Source: Agrococcus jenensis | GTDB lineage: Bacteria > Actinomycetota > Actinomycetes > Actinomycetales > Microbacteriaceae | Length of the DNA stretch: 64,000 nucleotides | Assembly: GCF_003752465.1 (NCBI RefSeq) | Contig: NZ_RKHJ01000001.1 | Coordinates: forward strand, 1,798,001 to 1,862,000 | Reading direction: 5' to 3' | Shown here: one piece after another, positions 33,140 through 40,824 of the stretch | Layout: each line of letters starts with the position of its first letter | Numbering within the stretch: position 1 is the stretch's first letter | Made by a program: the position numbers and the translations under genes | Notes under the pieces: generated by a model | Seen by the model: only the letters and a program-made list of their open reading frames with translations | Database searches by the model: none | Told to the model about the DNA's origin: nothing

Positions 33140-33244
33140 GCTGATCGAGGGGCACCGCGAAGCGGCGCGTATCGAGATCATGACTCGCTCGGTCGGGGGT
33201 GGTCTCGATACGCGCGGGCCTCCGGCCCGTGCTCCTTCACCAGC
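33140..33244. repeat. Paired REP-like elements, family A (copy 2)
   Basis: One unit (33140-33181) runs from GCTGATCGAGG to GCGTATCGAGATCA. A second (33198-33244) lies in the opposite sense from GGTGGTCTCGATACGC to CACCAGC. They are head-to-head between convergent argS and the oxidoreductase gene. The ends match the elements at 5368 and 45330-45477. Confidence 0.65.
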
Positions 33245-33264
33245 GGCACTTGACAGCGCGGTGG

Positions 33265-34986
33265 TCAGCCGCCCGCGATCGGCCCGAGGTGCTTGTGCAC
33301 CGACGAGATGACCACCGAGCCCTCGCCGACCGCCGAGGCGACGCGCTTCACCGAGCCGCGCCGCGCATCCCCCACGGCGAAGCAACCAGGCACCGACGTC
33401 TCGAGCAGCGTCGGCTCCGTGCCCGGCGCCCCGAGCCACGCTCGCCGCCCGCCCTCGGCGAGCACCTCCGGCCCGGTGATGACCGACCCCCACTGATCGC
33501 GCAGCACCTCGGGCGGCAGCCACTCGGTGTGCGGCCTGGCGCCGATGGTGATGAACACCGCGTGCGCCGGCACCTCGAACCGCTCGCCTGACCCGGTCCG
33601 CTCCAGCACCACGCGCTCGAGCCGGTCCGCGGAGGCGGCGCTCGCGTCGACCACCCGCGCGCCGGTGACGAGCCGCACGCCAGCGGCGTCGAGCTGGTCG
33701 ATGAGGTAGCGCGACATGCTCGCGGCGAGCCCCTCGCCGCGCACGACGATCGAGACGGAGCCCGCGTAGCGCGCGAGGTGCAGCGCCGCCTGGCCCGCGG
33801 AGTTGCCGCCGCCCACGACGAGCACGTCGCGGCCCGCCTGCGCGCGCGCCTCCACCGACGAGGCGCCGTAGAAGACGGACGCGCCGACGAACGGCTCGAG
33901 CCCGGGCGCCGCGAGCCGCCGGTAGGTGACGCCGGTCGCGAGCACGACCGACCGTGCGCGCACCGTCTCGTCCGGGGCGACGTCGAGCTCGAAGACCTCC
34001 CCGACGCGCATGCCCGCCACGCGCCGGGTGTGGCCGAACCGCGCGCCGAACACCCACGCCTGCTGGTAGGCCCGCTGGGCGAGCTCCGCGCCCGAGACGC
34101 CGCGCGAGAAGCCGAGGTAGTTGCGGATCAGCGAGCTCGACCCGGCCTGCCCGCCGATCGACTCGACCTCGAGCACGAGCGTCTCGAGCCCCTCGGAGGC
34201 GGCGTAGACGGCGGCCGCGAGCCCGGCGGGCCCAGCGCCGACGACCGCCACGTCGACGACGCCCGACGGCAGCGCGGTGGTGAGGCCGTGCGCGCGCGCG
34301 AGCTCGGCATCGCTCGGATCGACCAGGATGCGCCCGGCCGGGGTGCGCACGAGCGGCGCGCCCGCTGCCGCGGACTCCGGGGCCTCCACGCCCGCCTCCT
34401 CCAGCAGCGCGATCGCGTCGGCGGAGTCGGGGGCGAGGTGGTCGGCCGGCACGCCGCTGCGGTGGAGCAGCCGGCGCAGCTCGTGCGTGCGCGGCCTCGC
34501 GCCGTCGCCGATGACCGTGAAGGCGCGATGGCGCTTGCCGACCGACGCCTCCCACTCGCGCAGGAAGTCGGTGACCGCTCGGTGGAACGACTCGTCGGGG
34601 GAGTGCGTCGGCCGCACGACGTAGTAGTCGATCTGCAGGTGCGTCATGAGCTGCAGCACGGCATCCGCGGTGCGCCGGTCGGCCCACGAGCCCCACTCGA
34701 TCACGTAGCCGCGGCGCACGTCGGGGAACGCGCGCCGCGCCGCCGCGAAGACGTTGTCGTGATCGCCGACCGGCGATGCGTCATCGGCGAGCACGAGGGC
34801 GATGTCGCCCCCTGCTGCCCGCAGCTCGTCGAGCGCCGCGACGCCGTCCGCCGGCCCCTCCGCGCTCAGGATCAGGTAGTCCTGGGCGTAGCGCCGCTCG
34901 AGCGGCTCGAGGAGGGCCTCCCGCACGTCATCATCGGCGGCGACGACCAGGATCGCGGTCGACGGGCTGGACGGGTTGGCCTCCAT
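33265..34986 (-). CDS. Receiver-domain / thioredoxin-reductase-like flavoprotein fusion
   Basis: A 573-residue fusion. Residues about 8-125 resemble a response-regulator receiver (AILVVAADDDVREALLEPL, IALVLADDASP); a thioredoxin/glutaredoxin-like segment spans about 135-225. The rest is a two-domain FAD/NADPH reductase: FAD motif VVGAGPAGLAAAVYAASEGL near 248, NADPH motif VVGGGNSAGQAAL near 388, and C-terminal GDARRGSVKRVASAVGEG near 540. Where thioredoxin reductase has CxxC, this protein reads FYGASSVEA, with no cysteine. It must therefore pass electrons some other way. No histidine kinase gene is adjacent. Confidence 0.85.
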   Translation of the reverse strand: MEANPSSPSTAILVVAADDDVREALLEPLERRYAQDYLILSAEGPADGVAALDELRAAGGDIALVLADDASPVGDHDNVFAAARRAFPDVRRGYVIEWGSWADRRTADAVLQLMTHLQIDYYVVRPTHSPDESFHRAVTDFLREWEASVGKRHRAFTVIGDGARPRTHELRRLLHRSGVPADHLAPDSADAIALLEEAGVEAPESAAAGAPLVRTPAGRILVDPSDAELARAHGLTTALPSGVVDVAVVGAGPAGLAAAVYAASEGLETLVLEVESIGGQAGSSSLIRNYLGFSRGVSGAELAQRAYQQAWVFGARFGHTRRVAGMRVGEVFELDVAPDETVRARSVVLATGVTYRRLAAPGLEPFVGASVFYGASSVEARAQAGRDVLVVGGGNSAGQAALHLARYAGSVSIVVRGEGLAASMSRYLIDQLDAAGVRLVTGARVVDASAASADRLERVVLERTGSGERFEVPAHAVFITIGARPHTEWLPPEVLRDQWGSVITGPEVLAEGGRRAWLGAPGTEPTLLETSVPGCFAVGDARRGSVKRVASAVGEGSVVISSVHKHLGPIAGG

Positions 34987-35083
34987 GGGCGCTCCTCGGG
35001 ATCCGCACGCGCGCGGCGGCCGGGCCGCCTCGCGGCGAGTGTAGCCCCGGCGCTCCTGGCCCCTCAAGGCATCGCTTGCGCGG

Positions 35084-35779
35084 CTATGCGCGCCGTCGCG
35101 GCGTCGCGGGGCGGTACGCCGAGACGCTCGGCTCGCCCGGCATCCAGTAGCGCCACGGGTGGGCGATCGCGTCGCCGCCCGGCCCGCTGACGCCGACGCG
35201 CGGTCCGGTGGCATGGGGCACGGATGCCGCAGCTGGCACGAAGGACCACGCGCCCCGCTCGGCGGACCCGGCCGCGCTCGGCCCGGCCGGCGTGGCATCC
35301 GAGAGCGTCGAGTCCGCGAACGTCGCATCCGAGAGCGGCGCCGCGTCGTCCGCGAGCGTCGCGCCGAGCGCCTGCGCGACGTTGCCGGGACCGCGGGCGA
35401 GCTCGCCCGTCGGCGGCGACGCGCGCCGCGCCGAGCGCCGCTCGAGGGCGAGCGCGCGACCCTCGACGACCTCCCCGGCCCGGACGAGCACGCCCCAGCC
35501 CGAGCCGGCCGGCCCGGCCACGATGTTCACCGCGTGGTGCATGCCGTAGGTGAAGTAGCAGTAGACGTGCCCGCCCGGCCCGAACATCGTCGCGTTCCGC
35601 TGCGTCATGCCGCGGAAGCTGTGCGCGCCGGGATCGTCGGCGCCCCGGTAGGCCTCGACCTCGGTGACCCGCAGCGCGACCGCGCCCGCGGCATCCGCGC
35701 GGCGCAGCACGCCGCCGAGCAGCAGCGGTGCGAGCTCGAGCGGGTCGCGCTCGAACCACGACGGGGGAGGAGTCGGCAC
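35084..35779 (-). CDS. mpg: DNA-3-methyladenine glycosylase (AAG/MPG family)
   Basis: A 231-residue AAG-fold glycosylase, which excises alkylated purines in base-excision repair. The active-site block VTEVEAYRGADDPGAHSFRG holds the catalytic Glu, followed by RNATMFGPGGHVYCYFTYGMHHAVNIV with the intercalating Tyr. GVLVRAGEVVEG and GPGNVAQALG are also family hallmarks. An unusual insert (about residues 140-170, LSDATFADSTLSDATPAG) is low in complexity. I prefer GTG 35779 to GTG 35788, because TACGGT (35787-35792 on the plus coordinate) lies 7 nt before the former and overlaps the latter. Confidence 0.9.
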   Translation of the reverse strand: MPTPPPSWFERDPLELAPLLLGGVLRRADAAGAVALRVTEVEAYRGADDPGAHSFRGMTQRNATMFGPGGHVYCYFTYGMHHAVNIVAGPAGSGWGVLVRAGEVVEGRALALERRSARRASPPTGELARGPGNVAQALGATLADDAAPLSDATFADSTLSDATPAGPSAAGSAERGAWSFVPAAASVPHATGPRVGVSGPGGDAIAHPWRYWMPGEPSVSAYRPATPRRRA

Positions 35780-35960
35780 GCACGCCACCGTAGGGCACGG
35801 CGCTCACAGGCCGGCCCGGGCTGCGGACGGGCCGGCCGCGGCGGCGGAGCCGCCATGCGCGGCCTCATAGGATGGGGAGCAGCGCCACAAGCGCCGTCGC
35901 CGCCAGCGCTCCCAGCCCACCGGAGCGCGAGCCCCATGAACCACACACGGACGGAGTCCC

Positions 35961-37349
35961 GTGCCGCATCCGCTCGCCCCCCAGCTGCTCGACGCGGGCG
36001 ACCCGAACGCGCTCGCCGACGGCGTCTGGCCCGCCGGCGCGGAGCGCGTCGACGGCGCCGTGCGGATCGGCGGCGCCGACCTCCGCGAGGTCGCGCAGGC
36101 GCACGGCACCCCGTTCCTGCTCGTCGACGAGGCCGTCGCGCGCGACCGTGCGCGGCGCATCCGCGACGCGTTCGAGGCCGCGTTCGACCAGCGGGGCGTC
36201 GACGTCTACTACGCCGGCAAGGCGCTGCTGACGGCCGACGTCGCCCGCTGGATGCGCGCCGAGGGGCTGCGCATCGACGTGTGCACGGGCGGCGAGCTGA
36301 CGATCGCGCTGCGCGCCGGCGTCGAGCCCGAGGCCATCGGCTTCCACGGCAACAACAAGGGCTTCGCCGAGATCGAGGCGGGCGTCGCCGCGGGTGTCGG
36401 CACCTTCGTGCTCGACTCCGCGATCGAGGCGGAGCGGGTCGCGGCCGCCGCCGAGCGCGCGGGCCGCGTGCAGCGCGTGCGGCTGCGGATCTCCGTCGGT
36501 GTGCACGCCTCGACCCACGAGTTCCTCGCCACGAGCCACGAGGACCAGAAGTTCGGCGTGTCGGTCGGCGAGGCGCCGGCGCTCGTCGCGCGCATCCGCG
36601 AGCTGCCGAGCCTCGAGCTCGTCGGCCTCCACACGCACATCGGCTCGCAGATCTTCGACGCGAGCGGCTTCGCCGAGTCGGCGCGCCGCATGCTCGCGCT
36701 GCACGCCGAGCTGGGCGCCGACGCGCCGCTGCCCGAGCTCAACCTCGGCGGCGGCTTCGGCATCGCCTACACGGGCACCGACCGGCCGGAGCCGATCGAG
36801 CAGATCGCGCAGTCGCTCGCGGATGCCGTGCGCGCCGCCGCCGACGAGCTCGGCGTGCCGGTGCCGCGCATCGCGATCGAGCCGGGCCGCTGGATCGTCG
36901 GCCCCGCGGGCATCACCGCCTACACGGTCGGCACCGTGAAGCCGGTGCACCTGGACGGCGGCGTCCGCACCTACGTCTCGGTCGACGGCGGGATGGGCGA
37001 CAACCCGCGGCCGGCGCTCTACGGCGCGCACTACTCGGCGCGGATCGCCGATCGCGCCTCCGACGCCGCCCCGGCGCTCGCCCGCGTCGCCGGCCACCAC
37101 TGCGAGTCGGGCGACATCGTCGTCGACTCCGAGTGGCTGCCCGCCGACGTCGCGCCCGGCGACCTGCTCGCGGTCGCCGCGACCGGCGCCTACTGCCACT
37201 CGCTCGCCTCCAACTACAACGCGACGCCCCGCCCGCCGGTGCTCGCCGTGCGGGACGGCGCCGTGCGCGTGCTCGTGCGCCGCGAGTCGATCGACGACCT
37301 GCTCGCCCGCGACGCGGGACTCGACGCAGCGACCCCAGGAGACGCATGA
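35961..37349 (+). CDS. lysA: Diaminopimelate decarboxylase
   Basis: A 462-residue fold-III PLP decarboxylase that makes L-lysine from meso-diaminopimelate. The PLP Lys is in YYAGKALLT (about residue 91). Others: FHGNNKG, GLHTHIGSQIFD, the PLP-phosphate glycine loop LNLGGGFGIAY, EPGRWIVGPAG, and the inter-subunit catalytic Cys in GHHCESGD (about 378). The length is slightly over typical because of a 35-residue N-terminal segment. It starts with GTG at 35961. A TAGGAT box at 35868-35873 may be the promoter. The stop overlaps the hom ATG by 4 nt, so lysine and threonine genes are coupled. Confidence 0.97.
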   Translation: MPHPLAPQLLDAGDPNALADGVWPAGAERVDGAVRIGGADLREVAQAHGTPFLLVDEAVARDRARRIRDAFEAAFDQRGVDVYYAGKALLTADVARWMRAEGLRIDVCTGGELTIALRAGVEPEAIGFHGNNKGFAEIEAGVAAGVGTFVLDSAIEAERVAAAAERAGRVQRVRLRISVGVHASTHEFLATSHEDQKFGVSVGEAPALVARIRELPSLELVGLHTHIGSQIFDASGFAESARRMLALHAELGADAPLPELNLGGGFGIAYTGTDRPEPIEQIAQSLADAVRAAADELGVPVPRIAIEPGRWIVGPAGITAYTVGTVKPVHLDGGVRTYVSVDGGMGDNPRPALYGAHYSARIADRASDAAPALARVAGHHCESGDIVVDSEWLPADVAPGDLLAVAATGAYCHSLASNYNATPRPPVLAVRDGAVRVLVRRESIDDLLARDAGLDAATPGDA

Positions 37350-38638
37350 ACTCGTACCGCAGCCTCCGCATCGCGCTGCTCGGCGCCGGCAGCGTCGGCT
37401 CGCAGGTGGCCCGCCTGCTGCTCGAGCACGCCGACGAGCTGGCGGCCCGCGTGGGCGCGCCGCTCGAGCTCGTGGGCATCGGCGTGCGCGACGTCGACGC
37501 GCAGCGCGACGTCGACCTGCCGCGGGAGCTCATGACGAGCGACCTCGGCACGCTCGTCGCGAGCGCCGACATCGTGGTCGAGCTGCTCGGCGGCATCGAG
37601 CCGGCCCGCACCCTGCTGCTCGACGCGCTCGCCTCCGGCGCCGACGTCGTCACCGCGAACAAGGCGCTGGTCGCCGCGCACGGCCCCGAGCTCTTCGACG
37701 CCGCCGAGATCCTCGGCGCGCAGGTTGCCTACGAGGCGGCGGTCGGCGGCGCGATCCCGATCATCCGCCCGCTCGAGCAGTCGCTCGCGGGCGACCGCGT
37801 GACGCGGGTGATGGGCATCGTGAACGGCACGACGAACTTCATCCTCGACCGCATGCACACCGAGGGCTCGTCGCTCGCCGACGCGCTGCGGGTCGCGACC
37901 GAGCTCGGCTACGCCGAGGCCGATCCGACCGCCGACATCGAGGGCTTCGACGCCGCGTCGAAGGCGACGATCCTGGCGTCGCTCGCCTTCCACACCTCGG
38001 TGCCGGGTGCGCTCGTGCACCGCGAGGGCATCACCGGCATCACGGATGCGATGGTCGCGCAGGCGGAGCGCACCGGCCGCGTGCTGAAGCTCGTCGCCAT
38101 CTGCGAGCGCCTGCCCGGCGAGGGCGGCGACCGCGTGTCGGCCCGGGTGCATCCCGTCTCGCTGCCCGCGACGCATCCGCTCGCCGCCGTGCGCGAGGCG
38201 AAGAACGCGATCTTCGTCACCGCGGAGGCGGCGGGCGACCTCATGTTCTACGGCGCGGGCGCCGGCGGGCCCGAGACGGCCTCCGCCGTGCTCGGCGACC
38301 TCGTCTCGATCGCCCGCCGCCACGTGCTGGGCGGCCCGGGTGCCGCGTCGTCGACGCACGCCGACCTGCCGATCGCCCCCTTCGGCGACGTGCTGGCGCG
38401 CCACGAGCTCGCGCTCACCGTCGCCGACCGGCCGGGCGTGCTTGCCGCGGTCGCGGGGCTCTTCGCCGAGCACGGCGTCTCGGTCGAGTCCGTGCGGCAG
38501 GACGCGCGCGAGGCGCACGCCTCGCTCGTGCTCGGCACCCATACCGCGAGCGAGGCGCGCATCGCGTCCGTGCTCGACGCGCTCGAAGCGCACACCGACG
38601 TGGAGCGGATCGACAGCGTGATCCGACTCATCGACTAG
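37346..38638 (+). CDS. hom: Homoserine dehydrogenase
   Basis: A 430-residue NAD(P)-dependent homoserine dehydrogenase, the branch enzyme to threonine and methionine. Rossmann motif LLGAGSVGSQVARLL (about residues 10-24); VTANKALVAAHG near 104; the homoserine-site block VNGTTNFILDRM near 172; and EADPTADIEGFDAASK near 197-212 with the catalytic Lys. A C-terminal ACT domain (about 350-430: LTVADRPGVLAAVAGLF) predicts feedback control by threonine. It is co-translated with lysA and lies 9 nt before thrC. Confidence 0.97.
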   Translation: MNSYRSLRIALLGAGSVGSQVARLLLEHADELAARVGAPLELVGIGVRDVDAQRDVDLPRELMTSDLGTLVASADIVVELLGGIEPARTLLLDALASGADVVTANKALVAAHGPELFDAAEILGAQVAYEAAVGGAIPIIRPLEQSLAGDRVTRVMGIVNGTTNFILDRMHTEGSSLADALRVATELGYAEADPTADIEGFDAASKATILASLAFHTSVPGALVHREGITGITDAMVAQAERTGRVLKLVAICERLPGEGGDRVSARVHPVSLPATHPLAAVREAKNAIFVTAEAAGDLMFYGAGAGGPETASAVLGDLVSIARRHVLGGPGAASSTHADLPIAPFGDVLARHELALTVADRPGVLAAVAGLFAEHGVSVESVRQDAREAHASLVLGTHTASEARIASVLDALEAHTDVERIDSVIRLID

Positions 38639-38647
38639 GAGGCAGAC

Positions 38648-39718
38648 ATGGCGAACCAGTGGCAGGGCGTGCTCCGCGAGTGGGCCGACACGCTCGGCGT
38701 GACGGATGCGTCGACGGTCGTGACGCTCGGCGAGGGCGGCACCCCGCTCATCGAGTCGAGGGCGCTGTCGACCATGACCGATGCCCGCGTGCTCGTGAAG
38801 TTCGAGGGGCTGAACCCCACCGGCTCCTTCAAGGACCGCGGCATGACGGTCGCGGTCTCGCGCGCCGTGGAGCGCGGCGCGAAGGCCGTCGCGTGCGCGT
38901 CGACCGGCAACACCTCGGCGGCGGCTGCCGCCTACGCGGCCGCGGCCGGCATCCAGGCGATCGTGCTCGTGCCGGAGGGCCGCATCTCGATGGGCAAGCT
39001 CGCCCAGTCGGTCGTGCACGGCGCGCGCATCGTGCAGATCCGCGGCAACTTCGACGACTGCCTCGAGATCTCGAAGGAGCTCGCCGACCGCTACCCGGTG
39101 CACCTCGTCAACTCGGTGAACGACGACCGCATCGAGGGCCAGAAGACGGCGGCGCTCGAGATCATCGACGTGCTCGGCGACGCGCCCGACATCCACATCA
39201 TGCCGGTCGGCAACGCCGGCAACATCACGAGCTACTGGCGCGGCTTCTCCGAGGCCGAGACGGCCGGCACCGCCACCAGGCGCCCGCGCATGATCGGCTT
39301 CCAGGCCGCCGGCGCCGCGCCGATCGTGCGCGGCGAGGTCGTGCGCGACCCCGACACCGTCGCCACCGCGATCCGCATCGGCAACCCCGCCTCATGGCAG
39401 CAGGCGCTCGCCGCCCGCGACGAGTCCGGCGGCTACATCGGCGCCATCGACGACGCCGACATCCTGCGCGCCCAGCGGCTGCTCGCCTCCTCGACGGGCG
39501 TCTTCGTCGAGCCGGCCTCGGCGATCTCGGTCGCGGGCCTGCTGGAGCGGCACGCCGCGGGTGAGATCCCCGCGGGCGCGACCGTGACGCTCACCGTCAC
39601 GGGCCATGGCCTGAAGGACGCGGCGTGGGGCCTCCGGCTCGAGGACGGCTCGGACGCCACGCCCGAGTCGGCCGACGCCGACACCGTGCAGGTCGCGCAG
39701 ATGCTGGGCCTCGCGTGA
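38648..39718 (+). CDS. thrC: Threonine synthase
   Basis: A 356-residue PLP enzyme that converts O-phosphohomoserine to threonine. The PLP Lys block is NPTGSFKDRGM (about residues 56-66). CASTGNTSAAAAAYAAAAG (about 83-101) binds the cofactor ring, and MPVGNAGNITSYWRGF (about 182-197) the phosphate. It is the compact bacterial type found in actinobacteria (about 350 residues). GGAGGC lies close upstream of ATG 38648. The GTG of thrB overlaps its stop by 4 nt. Confidence 0.97.
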   Translation: MANQWQGVLREWADTLGVTDASTVVTLGEGGTPLIESRALSTMTDARVLVKFEGLNPTGSFKDRGMTVAVSRAVERGAKAVACASTGNTSAAAAAYAAAAGIQAIVLVPEGRISMGKLAQSVVHGARIVQIRGNFDDCLEISKELADRYPVHLVNSVNDDRIEGQKTAALEIIDVLGDAPDIHIMPVGNAGNITSYWRGFSEAETAGTATRRPRMIGFQAAGAAPIVRGEVVRDPDTVATAIRIGNPASWQQALAARDESGGYIGAIDDADILRAQRLLASSTGVFVEPASAISVAGLLERHAAGEIPAGATVTLTVTGHGLKDAAWGLRLEDGSDATPESADADTVQVAQMLGLA

Positions 39719-40683
39719 CGGCCGCCGACGCGACGGGCGTCACCCCTCCGGCCGGCGTGCCGGTGGGCCGCCGCGTGCACGTGCGCGTGCCGGCGACGAG
39801 CGCGAACCTCGGCCCGGGCTTCGACACGCTGGGCCTCGCGCTCAACGTGCACGACGAGCTCGAGGTCGAGGCGACCGAGTCGGGCGTGCGGGTCGACGTC
39901 ACGGGCGTCGGCGCGGGGGAGGTGCCGACGGATGAGACGAACCTCGTCGCGCGCGCGCTCCTGCACGTCTTCGACCGGGTGGGCGTCGTGCCTCCGGGCA
40001 TCGCCATCACCGCGACGAACAGCATCCCGCACGGCCGCGGCATGGGCTCCTCCGGTGCCGCGATCGTCGAGGGCGTGCTCGCGGCCAAGGGCCTGCTCGA
40101 GGGCGTCGTCGACGTCAGCGACGAGGACGTGCTGCGCTACGCGACCGAGCTCGAGGGCCACCCCGACAACGTCGCCCCCGCGATCTTCGGCGGCCTCACC
40201 ATCGCGTGGGTCGACGAGACGGGCCCGCGCCACAAGCAGCTCGCCGTGCACCGCGGCGTCTCGCTGCTCGTCGCCGTGCCCGAGGCGACGATGTCGACCA
40301 CCCTCGCGCGCAGCCTGCAGCCGACCGAGGTGCCGCACGCCGATGCCGTCTTCAACCTGTCGCGATCCGCGCTGCTCGTGGCGGCCCTGACGCAGAGCCC
40401 CGAGCTGCTGCTCGACGCCACCGAGGACCGGCTGCACCAGATCTACCGGGCGAGCGCGATGCCCGAGACGAGCGCCCTCGTCGCGGCGCTGCGGGCCGCC
40501 GGCCACGCGGCCGTCGTGTCGGGCGCCGGCCCCTCGGTGCTCGTGCTCGCGAGCGACCCGGCCGCCCGGCTGGAGGCCGCCCGCATCGTCGAGGATCGGC
40601 CGGAGGCGTGGCACGCGCGCCTGCTGGCCGTCGACATCCGCGGTGGTACAGTGGAGCCCGTCCCCAGCACCGCTGCGGCCTAG
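39715..40683 (+). CDS. thrB: Homoserine kinase
   Basis: A 322-residue GHMP-family kinase that phosphorylates homoserine. The N-terminal substrate motif RVPATSANLGPGFDTLGLAL (about residues 24-43), the GHMP ATP loop IPHGRGMGSSGAAIVEG (about 104-120), and VSGAGPSVLVLAS near 268 are all intact. Translation starts at GTG 39715, coupled to thrC. A TACAGT sequence near the end of the gene (about 40649) could be an internal promoter for rho. Confidence 0.96.
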   Translation: MTAADATGVTPPAGVPVGRRVHVRVPATSANLGPGFDTLGLALNVHDELEVEATESGVRVDVTGVGAGEVPTDETNLVARALLHVFDRVGVVPPGIAITATNSIPHGRGMGSSGAAIVEGVLAAKGLLEGVVDVSDEDVLRYATELEGHPDNVAPAIFGGLTIAWVDETGPRHKQLAVHRGVSLLVAVPEATMSTTLARSLQPTEVPHADAVFNLSRSALLVAALTQSPELLLDATEDRLHQIYRASAMPETSALVAALRAAGHAAVVSGAGPSVLVLASDPAARLEAARIVEDRPEAWHARLLAVDIRGGTVEPVPSTAAA

Positions 40684-40824
40684 CCGCGCGAGGGGACATT
40701 CTGACTCCTCTCTCCGCATTCTGAATGCGCCCGACGTCCGCACCGCGGCCGTGAGCGCAGCGGGAGACGTGGTCCCACGCCCGCGAGCATCGCGCGCGGG
40801 CCGACATCGAAGGAGCACTCGCCC
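40684..40824 (+). promoter_or_regulatory. rho leader region with palindrome
   Basis: 141 bp between thrB and rho. CATTCTGA occurs twice (40697-40704 and 40717-40724), and the second copy is part of the perfect palindrome GCATTCTGAATGC (40716-40728). GAAGGAG precedes ATG 40825. Rho is commonly autoregulated through its leader; whether these elements contribute is unknown. Confidence 0.4.

Noticed and set aside
33265..34986. Classical thioredoxin reductase TrxB
   Set aside because: No CxxC motif, a large receiver-like N-terminal fusion, and no trxA partner.
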